NCBI RefSeq assembly: GCF_900106675.1
Contig: NZ_FNOB01000027.1
Span: 1-46,711 of the forward strand
Source: Allgaiera indica
Lineage (GTDB): Bacteria; Pseudomonadota; Alphaproteobacteria; Rhodobacterales; Rhodobacteraceae
Reading direction: 5' to 3'
Length of the DNA stretch: 46,711 nucleotides
Of the stretch, positions 13,917-21,995 are shown in pieces. The position numbers were made by a program, and so were the translations under genes. The first letter of the stretch is position 1. Every line of letters begins with the position of its first letter. The notes below the pieces were generated by a model. It was given only the letters and a program-made list of their open reading frames with translations. It was not told where the DNA came from and searched no databases.

Positions 13917-14690
13917 TTAGCCCCGCAGATGTGCAAGTGTGGCCAGGCGGGCCTTTGCGGTGCGTTGCAGCATCATGATGTCGATGTCGATCGCGGTGAA
14001 AGTCGATCCAGCGGCGACCACCTCCGCCAGTGCTTCGTCATCGACTGAAAGGAACCCCGCCGGCTTGCCGGCGCGGCAGATGCGCATGATTGCGTCAGTG
14101 ATCGCCGTGCGCACCTGCGGGTGACGCTGGTCGCCGGAATGGCCTAGGCACGCGGCCAGGTCGGCGGGGCCGATGAACAGCGCGTCGATCCCCGGGACCG
14201 CGGCGATTTCCTCGAGATTGTCCAGCGCGGTACGGGTCTCGATCTGCACGATCAGGCAGATCTCGGCGCGCGCGCGGGTCATGTAATCGGGCACCGTGCC
14301 GAAGCGGCTGGCGCGCGTGATGCCGGCGACGCCGCGGATGCCCTCGGGCGGATAGGCGACCGCGGCGGCGGCGGCGCGGGCCTCGTCCGCGTTTTGCACA
14401 TAGGGCACCAGGATGTTCTGCGCGCCGATGTCCAGCAGGCGCTTGATCTCGGCCGCGTTCAGGCAGCTGGGGCGTACCACCGGGGCGCAGTCATAGGGCG
14501 CCATCGCCTGCAGAAGCGAAAGGATCCGGTCCAGATCATTGGGTGCGTGTTCACAATCGAGCGTGATCCAGTCGAAGCCGCAACCCGCCAGCATCTCGAT
14601 CGCCGCCGGGTCGCGAATCGCGCTCCAGGTGCCTAGCTGCTGGCGGCCCTCGGCGAGGGCCTGCTTGAAACGGTTCTTCGGCAATTCCAT
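13917..14690 (-). CDS. HpcH/HpaI family aldolase
   Basis: The protein is 257 residues, the normal length for metal-dependent class II pyruvate aldolases such as 4-hydroxy-2-oxoheptanedioate aldolase. Active-site residues visible are His48 (DCEHAPND), Arg73 (VVRPS), Glu151 (QIETRTAL) and Asp177 (IGPADLA); Glu151 and Asp177 bind the metal. It cleaves 4-hydroxy-2-oxo acids to pyruvate and an aldehyde. It follows otnC on the same strand after a 104-base gap with its own GntR-type operator, so it is probably co-regulated with the threonate/erythronate genes. The physiological substrate is not fixed by sequence. The start ATG at 14,690 has GGAACCACC just upstream. Confidence 0.9.
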   Translation of the reverse strand: MELPKNRFKQALAEGRQQLGTWSAIRDPAAIEMLAGCGFDWITLDCEHAPNDLDRILSLLQAMAPYDCAPVVRPSCLNAAEIKRLLDIGAQNILVPYVQNADEARAAAAAVAYPPEGIRGVAGITRASRFGTVPDYMTRARAEICLIVQIETRTALDNLEEIAAVPGIDALFIGPADLAACLGHSGDQRHPQVRTAITDAIMRICRAGKPAGFLSVDDEALAEVVAAGSTFTAIDIDIMMLQRTAKARLATLAHLRG

Positions 14691-14732
14691 CGGTGGTTCC
14701 TTGGTTGCGGGGCGCGCCCGCTGCGCGCCAAA

Positions 14733-14742
14733 TGGTATACCA
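14733..14742. promoter_or_regulatory. GntR-type operator (TGGTATACCA) before the aldolase gene
   Basis: A perfect 10-base palindrome 43-52 bases upstream of the aldolase start. TGGTATACCA matches the core recognised by FadR-subfamily GntR regulators of sugar-acid genes (UxuR/ExuR-like). A near-identical site lies before ltnD at 17,648, which supports a shared regulator. Confidence 0.65.
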
Positions 14743-14794
14743 GACGATGGGCGCGCGGGCTGGCGCTGTCAACTCCACGCGGCGCGTGGCGCGT

Positions 14795-15445
14795 TCAGTC
14801 CTCCCAAGGGATGTCGAATTTGTCGACCACGGCGCGGATCTGGGCGGCCTCCAGCATCCGGGCGCCCTGGCCGCGGGTCAGCAGCGCAAGCCTGGCGGTG
14901 GCTTCGAGTTCCTCTATCGCGTTGCAGGCCGCTTCCACGTCGCGGCCGGCGACCACCGGGCCGTGGTTGGCCAGCATCACCGCGCAGCGCTCGCCGGCGA
15001 GGCCGCGCACTGCGTCGGCCATGCCCGGGTCGCCGGGCAGGAAGAAGGGTAGCAGCTTTACCCGGCCCAGCAGCATGATCGCATAGGGGGTCAGGGGTGG
15101 CAGGAAATCCTCTGAGTCGGCCTCGGGCATCATCGACCAGGCGACGGCGTGGCACGAATGCAGATGCACCACGGCGCCGGTGGTGCCTCGGGTTTCGTAG
15201 AAGGCCGAATGAAGCGGCATTTCCTTCGTCGGCCTGTCGCCACCGATATGTCTGCCTTTCGCGTCGAACCGCGCCAGCCGTGCCGGATCCAGCCGGCCAA
15301 AGGCACTGCCCGTCGGCGTGACCAGAAGCCCGCCATCCGACGTGCGGGCCGAGATGTTGCCGGTAGAGCCATGCGTCAGCCCCCGGTCGAACAGCGAACG
15401 TGCCAGGGTACAGATCGTCTCGGCCAGGCGGGTGTCGTCGCTCAT
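14795..15445 (-). CDS. otnC: 3-oxo-tetronate 4-phosphate decarboxylase (class II aldolase family)
   Basis: The protein is 216 residues of the class II aldolase/adducin family. The phosphate-binding GSTGNIS motif is at 26-32, the metal-binding HLH at 94-96 (VVHLHSCHA) and the third His in NHGPVV at about 161. In OtnC the enzyme removes carbon dioxide from 3-oxo-tetronate 4-phosphate to give dihydroxyacetone phosphate. Assignment as OtnC rather than a generic fuculose-phosphate aldolase rests on its place directly after otnK and ltnD, the known L-threonate/D-erythronate gene set. The ATG at 15,445 overlaps the otnK stop by four bases. Confidence 0.85.
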   Translation of the reverse strand: MSDDTRLAETICTLARSLFDRGLTHGSTGNISARTSDGGLLVTPTGSAFGRLDPARLARFDAKGRHIGGDRPTKEMPLHSAFYETRGTTGAVVHLHSCHAVAWSMMPEADSEDFLPPLTPYAIMLLGRVKLLPFFLPGDPGMADAVRGLAGERCAVMLANHGPVVAGRDVEAACNAIEELEATARLALLTRGQGARMLEAAQIRAVVDKFDIPWED

Positions 15446-16713
15446 GAAACCTCCAGCATCGAAAGGGCGTGGGCGAAGAAATCCTGTTGCCCGAAATTCC
15501 CCGACTTCAGCGCCAAGGCGACCGCCACCCCGCCCGAGTGGGCATAACACCAGGGCACGCCCGGGGCGATCTCGGCCCCGATGTCAAGCCGGCTGACCCC
15601 CAGCGCACTGGTCACCGCGCCCGCGGTCTCGCCGCCGGCGACGACGAAGCGGCGCGCGCCCCGGTCGCGGGCGGCCACGGCCAGGGTGGCCAGCGCCGCC
15701 TCGACCACCGCGCCGGCGCGTTCGATGCCCAGCCTGTCCTGCGCGGCACGCACCGCCTCGGGCTCGGCCGTGGCATAGATCAGCGGCGCGGCGGACAGAT
15801 CCTGGGTGGAAAGCCAGCCCAGCGCGGCGCCCACGCCTTCCAGGGCCAGCTTCACCGGATCGAGCCGCAGGGCAGGGCGGCCGCTGGCCTCGTAGGCCGC
15901 TACCTGTGCCCGCGTCATGGCCGAACAGCTTCCCGACAGCACCACCGCGCCAGGACCAGGCGCGGGCGGCGCTGCGGCCCCCGCGCCCGCCTTCGGCCGC
16001 CCCGTGGCCGCGTAAAGCCCGGCCAGTGGCATGGCCAGCGCCGAGCCGCCGGTGATCAGCGGCAAGTCCTGGCAGGCGCGGGCGATCACCTGCAAATCGG
16101 CGTCGGCCACCGCATCGACGATCACATGGGCGATGCCTTCGCCGGCCAGCCGATCCAGTTCCGCCCGCAGCGCTTCGGGGCCTCGCGCCACCGTCAGCCG
16201 GTCGGCCAGCCCGACCTTGCTGCGCACCTGCGGCGCGAGCAGGCGCATCAGGTTCGAATCGCGCATCGGCGTCAGCGGATGATCCTTCATCGGGCTTTCC
16301 GCCAGCGGCTGGCGGCCGACGAAGAGATTTCCCATGAAGACCGCCCGCCCGTTTTCGGGGAAGGCCGGGCAATAGATCGTCTGCGCCGCGCCCAGTTCCG
16401 TCATCAGCGCCTCGGCCACCGGGCCGATATTGCCGCGCGGCGTGGAATCGAAGGTAGAGCAGTATTTCCAGAAGAACCGCCGCGCCCCGGCCGCGCGCAG
16501 CCAGCCCAGCGCCGCGCGCGCCGACGCGACCGCCTGATCGGCAGGGAGGGTGCGGATTTTCAGCGCGATCACCTCGAAGGGGGCGGGGTCGGGATCGGGT
16601 GCGTCGGGCACGCCGATGCGCAGCGTCACGCGCGCACCGCTGCGCGCCAACAGGCCGGCCAGGTCGGTTGCCCCGGTGAAATCGTCGGCGATCGCGCCCA
16701 GAAGCGGGGTCAT
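15442..16713 (-). CDS. otnK: 3-oxo-tetronate 4-kinase (four-carbon acid sugar kinase)
   Basis: The protein is 423 residues, standard for the DUF1537/OtnK family. The N-terminal substrate domain starts LLGAIADDFTGATDLA, the family hallmark, with KYCSTFDSTPRGNIGP at about 100-115. The C-terminal nucleotide-binding part has VVLSGSCSAMTRAQV and FVVAGGETAGAV, the glycine-rich phosphate loops. It phosphorylates 3-oxo-tetronate with ATP in the cytoplasm, between LtnD and OtnC. Its start overlaps the ltnD stop and its stop overlaps the otnC start, each by four bases, so the three proteins are made from one message. Confidence 0.93.
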   Translation of the reverse strand: MTPLLGAIADDFTGATDLAGLLARSGARVTLRIGVPDAPDPDPAPFEVIALKIRTLPADQAVASARAALGWLRAAGARRFFWKYCSTFDSTPRGNIGPVAEALMTELGAAQTIYCPAFPENGRAVFMGNLFVGRQPLAESPMKDHPLTPMRDSNLMRLLAPQVRSKVGLADRLTVARGPEALRAELDRLAGEGIAHVIVDAVADADLQVIARACQDLPLITGGSALAMPLAGLYAATGRPKAGAGAAAPPAPGPGAVVLSGSCSAMTRAQVAAYEASGRPALRLDPVKLALEGVGAALGWLSTQDLSAAPLIYATAEPEAVRAAQDRLGIERAGAVVEAALATLAVAARDRGARRFVVAGGETAGAVTSALGVSRLDIGAEIAPGVPWCYAHSGGVAVALALKSGNFGQQDFFAHALSMLEVS

Positions 16714-17612
16714 GCGTCTTCTCCCGGCAAGGCCAGGCCGGCGGCGCGGGCGTAGACCTTGACCACCGCCGCGTCGTCCTCGGCGCCCAGGCCCTGGGCC
16801 GCGGCGTCCTGAAACCGCGCCAGGGCGGCCTCGGTGATCGGGGCGGGGAAGCCGGCGGCCCTGGCGATATCCAGCACGATGCCCAGATCCTTGGGCCAGA
16901 TGTCGATGCTGCTGCGCGGCGTGTAATCGCCCGCGATCACATGCGGGGCGCGGTTTTCCAGCATCCAGCTGGTGCCCGCGCTTTTCGAGATCACCGCAAG
17001 GAAGGTTTCGGGCGCGACGCCCTGCGTCAGGCCGAAGGTCAGTGCCTCGGCCATGGCGGCGATATGGATGCCGGCAAGCATCTGGTTCACCGCCTTCATC
17101 GCCGACCCGGCGCCCGCCGCCTCGCCCAACCGGAACACCGAGGCCGCGATCGCCTTCAGCACCGGCTCGGCGGCGTCGAAGGCCGCCCCGGGGCCCGAGG
17201 CCATGATCGTCAGCTCCCCCGCCGCGGCCTTCACCGCCCCGCCCGAGATCGGCGCGTCGAGGTAGTGCAAGCCCAGATCGGCGCAGCGGCGCGCCATGTC
17301 GCGCGCGAAATCCGGCGGCACGGTCGCGCAAGACAGCACCACCGTCCCCTTCGGCAGATGCGGCGCAATGCCCTCGGGGCCGAACAGGATAGCTTCGGTC
17401 TGGGCCGCGTTCAGCACCACGCTGACCAGCGCGTCCAGCCTGGCCGCGGCCTGGCGCGGGGTTTCCGCCTCGGCGCCCTCGTCGCGCAGCCGCACCACCT
17501 GCGCCGGATTCAGATCATGCCCCCAGACCCGATGCCCCGCGCGCAAGAGGGATCGCGCGATCCCCAACCCCATCGAGCCGAGCCCGATAACCCCGATCTT
17601 CTGCGCAGCCAT
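16710..17612 (-). CDS. ltnD: L-threonate dehydrogenase-type NAD(P)-dependent oxidoreductase
   Basis: The protein is 300 residues of the 3-hydroxyisobutyrate dehydrogenase superfamily. The NAD-binding loop GLGSMGLG is at about 10-17, the substrate-binding DAPISGG at 119-125 and the catalytic Lys at 173 (AGSAMKAVNQML). In this gene context it most likely oxidises L-threonate or a related C4 acid to the 2-oxo form. In the described pathways an isomerase (OtnI) then yields the OtnK substrate; no otnI is seen here. The ATG at 17,612 is preceded by a G-rich ribosome site and, 36 bases upstream, by a GntR-type operator. It is the first gene of the operon. Confidence 0.85.
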   Translation of the reverse strand: MAAQKIGVIGLGSMGLGIARSLLRAGHRVWGHDLNPAQVVRLRDEGAEAETPRQAAARLDALVSVVLNAAQTEAILFGPEGIAPHLPKGTVVLSCATVPPDFARDMARRCADLGLHYLDAPISGGAVKAAAGELTIMASGPGAAFDAAEPVLKAIAASVFRLGEAAGAGSAMKAVNQMLAGIHIAAMAEALTFGLTQGVAPETFLAVISKSAGTSWMLENRAPHVIAGDYTPRSSIDIWPKDLGIVLDIARAAGFPAPITEAALARFQDAAAQGLGAEDDAAVVKVYARAAGLALPGEDA

Positions 17613-17647
17613 TGCCCCCCCCTTTTCCGCAAGCGGATTCGGAAAAG

Positions 17648-17657
17648 TGGTATACCG
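17648..17657. promoter_or_regulatory. GntR-type operator (TGGTATACCG) before ltnD
   Basis: TGGTATACC, differing from the palindrome at 14,733 only at the last base, lies 36 bases upstream of the ltnD start. Two sites before two transcription units of one pathway suggest a small regulon. The regulator gene is not adjacent; a FadR-type gene lies at 25,088, but a link to it is unproven. Confidence 0.65.
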
Positions 17658-17707
17658 GACCGGGGGCGCTGTCACCTTCGGGCCCGGGGGGCGGGCCCGG
17701 GATGGCC

Positions 17708-18316
17708 TCAGGCCCGGGCCTTGGCCACGGCCTTGGTCAGCGCGTCGTCGTCCATCAGGCCGGAATAGATCACATGGCCGATGACGAAGGCCGGCGTGCC
17801 GCGCAGCCCAAGGGCTGTGGCCTGACCGGAAGTGCGGGCCAGCAACCCGTCCCAGCGGGTCTTTTCCGCATTGTAGGCGGCCTTGGCCTTGGCCAAGTCG
17901 ACGCCCGCATCGGTCAGCAGCTTGTCGATCTCGTCGTCGGTCAGGCGCCCGGGGGTGTCCATCAATGCCTCAAGCCCCTTGCGGTAGCCGCCGAAGGTCG
18001 AGGCCCCCAACACCAGCTGGCTGGCGTAAAGCGAGGGCGGCCCGAAGATCGGCCAATCCTTCATCACCAGCCGGATCTTGCCGTCGCGCTTGACGAAGCT
18101 TTCGACGATCGGGTGGTCCTTCTTGCAGAAGGGGCATTGGTAATCGAAGAACTCGGCGATGGTGATGTCGCCGTCGGGATTGCCCAGGACCGGCTGGTCG
18201 GGATCCCGGAAGATCGCGTCTGCGGTCAAGGTCTCGGCCCGGCTGCGGGTGGGAAGCACCAGAAGGGCGCCGGCGCCAAGGCCGGTCGTGGTCAGAAAGC
18301 TGCGGCGGTTGATCAT
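17708..18316 (-). CDS. DsbA-family thioredoxin-fold protein, Tat-exported
   Basis: The protein is 202 residues. The N-terminus MINRRSFLTTTGLGAGALLV carries a twin-arginine signal (RRSFL), so it is probably exported folded to the periplasm. The active site is CPFC at 61-64 (FFDYQCPFCKKDH) and a cis-Pro lies in RGTPAFVIG. It belongs to the DsbA-like group near disulfide reductases such as DsbG/ScsC-type partners. Its neighbours are a TlpA fusion and DsbD, so reduction by DsbD is plausible. I start at the ATG at 18,316, which has AAGGAA about seven bases upstream; an ATG five codons earlier is inside that ribosome site region. Confidence 0.85.
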   Translation of the reverse strand: MINRRSFLTTTGLGAGALLVLPTRSRAETLTADAIFRDPDQPVLGNPDGDITIAEFFDYQCPFCKKDHPIVESFVKRDGKIRLVMKDWPIFGPPSLYASQLVLGASTFGGYRKGLEALMDTPGRLTDDEIDKLLTDAGVDLAKAKAAYNAEKTRWDGLLARTSGQATALGLRGTPAFVIGHVIYSGLMDDDALTKAVAKARA

Positions 18317-18381
18317 GGTCGGTTCCTTCATCTTGGTTTCATCCTTGGGTCCCGGCGAAGGGGCGGCGGCGCCCCCGGGGC

Positions 18382-19227
18382 TCAGTCGTTGTTGGCTGCG
18401 GTTTCCAGGATCCTGATCTGGCGCAGTGTCTCGGCGCGAGAGATTTCCCCGATCGAGCCCTGAACAAGGGTGCCGTCGGCGCGGAAGAACAGCGTCGCGG
18501 GCAGGCCGAGGCTGAGGTATCGCACCATCAGGCTACGCCGGGGGTCCAGCCTGACATCGGCGCCCGAAAGATGTTCCTGCGTCAGGAACCGCTGGATGGT
18601 GGCGGGGCTTTCGCCCTGGTTGACGAAGCGGAACTCGACGCCGGGGGTCTGCGCCGCGATCTGCTGCAGCATCGGCATCTCGCGCCGGCAGGGGCCGCAC
18701 CAGCTGGCCCACAGGTTCACGACCACTGGTCGTCCCGGCGGATCGGCCAGCGGCGCGCTGTGGCCGTCGAGCGCGGCGAAGGGACCGGGGGCAAGGGTGG
18801 TGGCGGTGACCGGCTGCGGCGCGCTCAGGACCAGCATCGTGGCGCCCGAGGCCAACCCCGCGACGGCTGCCGAGACCGCCAGCGGCAGCAGCGCGCGCGG
18901 ACGTAGGAAGGCGGCGGCGGCGATGGTCAGGATTGCGGCCGTCAGCCCGGTCTGGGTGGAAAACCCGCCCTGCCAAAGCTTGACGATGTCGGCCGGGGCG
19001 GCCGCGAAGGCGGGCCAGTTCGCCACGACATAGCCGGCCCTGGCGCCCAGGATCCAGCCCAGCACCACAAGCGTCGGCCAGCGCCCGAACCCATCGGCCC
19101 CGCCGGTGCCCCGGCGGCGGCGCCACCAGCCGATGCCCTCGATCGCCAGCAGGAAGGCCGCAAGCGCGATCAGCGCGGCCAGCCGCCCGCCAGCCAGCAC
19201 AAAGGGGCCAAGCGATATGCCCGTCAT
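18382..19227 (-). CDS. Membrane-anchored TlpA-like thioredoxin with Lgt-like N-terminus
   Basis: The protein is 281 residues. The first 140 residues hold four hydrophobic segments (about 5-35, 50-70, 92-107, 112-136). The GARAGYVVANW stretch resembles the ARxGYV region of prolipoprotein diacylglyceryl transferase, but the domain is too short to be that enzyme. The periplasmic part is a TlpA-like thioredoxin with WCGPC at 176-180 and a cis-Pro in LGLPATLFF. It is coupled by ATGA to dsbD, so it likely takes electrons from DsbD and passes them to periplasmic targets such as cytochrome c maturation proteins or the DsbA-like neighbour. The fusion is known in Rhodobacterales; its substrate is not. 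Confidence 0.8.
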   Translation of the reverse strand: MTGISLGPFVLAGGRLAALIALAAFLLAIEGIGWWRRRRGTGGADGFGRWPTLVVLGWILGARAGYVVANWPAFAAAPADIVKLWQGGFSTQTGLTAAILTIAAAAFLRPRALLPLAVSAAVAGLASGATMLVLSAPQPVTATTLAPGPFAALDGHSAPLADPPGRPVVVNLWASWCGPCRREMPMLQQIAAQTPGVEFRFVNQGESPATIQRFLTQEHLSGADVRLDPRRSLMVRYLSLGLPATLFFRADGTLVQGSIGEISRAETLRQIRILETAANND

Positions 19228-21209
19228 CGCGCCGTCTTGTTCAGCGAGGCGATAAGCTGCGCGGCTCCGAACTCGCCCACCAGCCGGGTGCCGGGCACCT
19301 CCTTGTGGCCCGCGTCAAGGAACACATATGTGGGCGGGCCGACCGCGCCCAGCTGGTTCAGCAGGGCTTGGTCGTCAGGGCCGAAGCGGGTCACGTCGAC
19401 CTTGATCGAGGTCACTTGCCGCAGGGCCGCCTGCACGGCGGGCTGAGGCAGCACCTTGTGCTCGATCTCTTGGCAGGAAGTACACCAATCGGCGGTCACA
19501 TAAACCAGTGCCGGTCCCTTCACCCGCGCCAGCGCCTGGCGCAACTCGTCCGGGGAAGAGACGCTTGGCTCCACCATGCGGGCGGCCGCCTCGGTGCTTG
19601 CCGACGCGGCCCCCGGGGCAGTGGCCGCGCCCGCCGCGGATCCTGTGCCCACCAGCCGCGCCAGGGGCTGCCAGCCGTCCGCCGATCCCGAGGCCGCGCC
19701 GATCCCCTGCAGCGCCCCCAGCAGCAGCACGACCAGGCCTGCGGCGGTGCTTAGCTTGCGGGCGGGCCCCGAGCGCGGCGGCAACCGGTCCAGCGCGCCC
19801 AGAAAGACCCCGGCGACGATCAGCAGAACCGCCCAAAGCGCCAGCACGGTCGGGCCCGGCAGCACGCGCCCGGCGATCCAGATCGCCATTCCGAGGAAGA
19901 CGAAGCCGAAGACCTCGCGTATCCGCGTCATCCACGGCCCCAGCCGCGGCAAAATCGCCGACCCGAAAATCCCGACCGCCATCAGCGGCACCCCCTGGCC
20001 AAGCCCCAGCGCAAACAGCGCCGCCGCTCCGAACGCCGCATCGCCGGTCTGCGCGATGTACAGCAGCGCCCCGGCCAGTGGTGCGGTCACGCAGGGTCCG
20101 ATGACCAACGCCGAGGTCAGCCCCAGCCCGAAGGCGCCCGGCAGCGTGCCGCGGCCGCGCGCCGGGCCTGACAGGCGCCGCGCGATCGCATCGGGCATGC
20201 GCAGCTCGAACAGGCCGAAGGCGCCTAGCGCCAGCAGCACGAAAAGCGCGGCGACGGACCAGATCACCGCAGGCGTCTGCAGCGCGACCTGAAGGTTGCT
20301 TCCAGACCAGGCGGCGACCAGCCCAAGCGCCGCGAAGGCCAGCGCAACGGCCAGAACATAGGCGCCGGTCAATGCCGCGCCGCGCCCTGGGGTCAGCTTG
20401 GTTCCGCGCGCCGCAAGCATGCCCATCACCACCGGCACCATCGGCAACACGCAGGGCGTGAAGGCCAGCAATATGCCGAAGCCGAAGAAGGCGAGGATCA
20501 CCAAGGTGGCGCCGCCCCGCGCCATCAGGCCGGTCACAAGGCCGCTCTGAGAGTCGAGCGTCAGAGCCGGCGCCGGCGCCGCCGGCGCGGTGGCCGGGAT
20601 CGCCGCCGCGCCAGAGGCGCCGGGCGTCGCGGTCTGCGTGGCCGCCGCCGCGGGCGTCTGCGCCCCTGTCTGGCCCGCCGTCTGGCCGGTCGTCTGCCCG
20701 CCCGGCTGGCCCGTCCCCTGGGCCGCCGTCTGTCCTGTCAACGGCCCGGGCGGGGTATCCTGCGCGAAGCCGGCCATTGCCGGGATCGTGCGGGACTGGG
20801 GCGGGTAGCACACGCCCGCTTCTTCGCAGCCCTGCCAGGTCAGGATCACCGCGCCACCTTGTGACAACACCCTGGCGGTGACCGGCTTGCGCCAGATCTC
20901 GACGCGGCCGAAATTGGGATCGTCGTCGATCACCCCGGGCGGGCTTTCCACTTGCAAAGGTGTGCCCGAGGCAGTCGTCGCCTTCAGCCGGTCGCGGTAA
21001 AGGTGATAGCCCTTGGCGACGCCGAGATGGACCTTCAGGCTGCCGTCGGGTTCGCGCTGCGTGGTCACCGCGAAGGCCTCGCCGGGCAGCAATGGCCGGG
21101 CGCTGCCGCTGCTGAGGAAATTGATCGGCGATTGGGCGGCAAGCGGCGTGGCCAGAAGCAGCCAAAGCAGCGCAAGTCGTGCAAGACGGAGAAAATGGTG
21201 GTGCGTCAT
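19224..21209 (-). CDS. dsbD: Thiol:disulfide interchange protein DsbD
   Basis: The protein is 661 residues with the full three-domain layout. After a signal peptide ending near LAAQ, the periplasmic alpha domain has the Cys pair 128/134 (GCEEAGVCYPP). A low-complexity linker rich in GQT and Ala follows at about 155-215. The membrane beta domain has about eight helices, with Cys253 (TPCVLPMVP) and Cys373 (GPCVTAPLAG). The C-terminal gamma thioredoxin domain has WCTSC at 575-579. Electrons pass from cytoplasmic thioredoxin through beta and gamma to alpha and then to periplasmic partners, two of which are encoded downstream. The linker is longer and more repetitive than I would expect. A leader with a 12-base inverted repeat lies upstream. 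Confidence 0.95.
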   Translation of the reverse strand: MTHHHFLRLARLALLWLLLATPLAAQSPINFLSSGSARPLLPGEAFAVTTQREPDGSLKVHLGVAKGYHLYRDRLKATTASGTPLQVESPPGVIDDDPNFGRVEIWRKPVTARVLSQGGAVILTWQGCEEAGVCYPPQSRTIPAMAGFAQDTPPGPLTGQTAAQGTGQPGGQTTGQTAGQTGAQTPAAAATQTATPGASGAAAIPATAPAAPAPALTLDSQSGLVTGLMARGGATLVILAFFGFGILLAFTPCVLPMVPVVMGMLAARGTKLTPGRGAALTGAYVLAVALAFAALGLVAAWSGSNLQVALQTPAVIWSVAALFVLLALGAFGLFELRMPDAIARRLSGPARGRGTLPGAFGLGLTSALVIGPCVTAPLAGALLYIAQTGDAAFGAAALFALGLGQGVPLMAVGIFGSAILPRLGPWMTRIREVFGFVFLGMAIWIAGRVLPGPTVLALWAVLLIVAGVFLGALDRLPPRSGPARKLSTAAGLVVLLLGALQGIGAASGSADGWQPLARLVGTGSAAGAATAPGAASASTEAAARMVEPSVSSPDELRQALARVKGPALVYVTADWCTSCQEIEHKVLPQPAVQAALRQVTSIKVDVTRFGPDDQALLNQLGAVGPPTYVFLDAGHKEVPGTRLVGEFGAAQLIASLNKTAR

Positions 21210-21285
21210 GACCGATCCTTTCGCCTGCCAAGCTTAAGCCAATCTTAACGCCCGGTCGCCTCATCGGGCGCTGCGCGCCGCTCTG

Positions 21286-21322
21286 CCGGCGTAACGGCAG
21301 AGCGTTTTGACCGTTACGCCGG
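21286..21322. repeat. Perfect 12-base inverted repeat upstream of dsbD
   Basis: CCGGCGTAACGG (21,286-21,297) and CCGTTACGCCGG (21,311-21,322) are exact complements separated by 13 bases that include TTTT. A competing shorter stem, CTCTGCCG with CGGCAGAG (21,281-21,301), shares one arm and is followed by CGTTTT, giving a terminator-like shape on the plus strand. It lies about 80 bases before the dsbD start and could be an operator, a terminator of rightward transcription, or both. Confidence 0.6.
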
Positions 21323-21869
21323 AAGGCGGCCCAGATGGGATACGCGCGGACCGACTTGTCATGCACGCCAGCGCATGCGGAGGTAGAGGGAAGACGGTGC
21401 GATATCTCTCGATGCGGGCGCAAGCGGCGATGCCGGGTGCCGTCTCTTGCCGCGTCGGTCTGTCGTTGCCCGGGATCGGATGCCGAGGCGCGGCTTTCTG
21501 TACGCTTCGTGGGAATTGCCGGCGCGCCAAGCGACATCCGTGGACGCAGATGCCGCTGCGCGTCCGGCAGTAGCAGCGCGGTGAAGCACGATCGCAAGCC
21601 GCGCGAGGACCTGAAGCGCGGCCTCACCCCGCCGCCCGGTGCGTCAGAGGCGCCGGGGCATCCCGGCCGCAGGGGATCGCTTGCGGCGGGCGGCGCAAGA
21701 TGCGGGACGCGGGGGCCTGCCCGTCGGCCAGGCGTGCGCCCGCGCCCGTGCCGACGATGAACAGAGAACGAAGACGCGCAGGGAGCGGGGGCTTGGCTTG
21801 GCCGGACCGCCCTTGTTTCACGCGCGATCACGCTGCGATCTGCGTCTTGTGCATCGGGCGTGAAGGCCC
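21323..21869. other. 547-base gap between dsbD leader and Pho box
   Basis: Several frames of 60-140 codons exist on both strands but they overlap one another and lack ribosome sites, and none gives a recognisable protein. No RNA gene or repeat was seen apart from the inverted repeat at its left edge. The length is unusual for this gene-dense stretch. Confidence 0.5.
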
Positions 21870-21904
21870 TTGTCACCCCACTGTCACGCGCCGGGCCCTA
21901 GCCT
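21870..21904 (+). promoter_or_regulatory. Pho box and -10 for pstSCA
   Basis: TTGTCAC at 21,870 and CTGTCAC at 21,881 are direct repeats whose starts are 11 bases apart, the geometry of a PhoB binding unit. TAGCCT near 21,899 could be the -10. The site is about 110 bases before the pstS start. Induction by phosphate limitation through PhoB is the expected consequence. Confidence 0.75.
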
Positions 21905-21995
21905 TTCGCAGTCCGCGACGGGGGCGAGTTCGCGCACCTCCGTCCGGCGGGCAAATCGTGATTACCGATGCGGGCATTATGCCAAGGAGGACGAC

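Noticed and set aside
19375-21876. 833-codon minus-strand frame over dsbD
   Set aside because: It is another phase of the dsbD gene and its upstream gap; DsbD motifs lie in the other frame.
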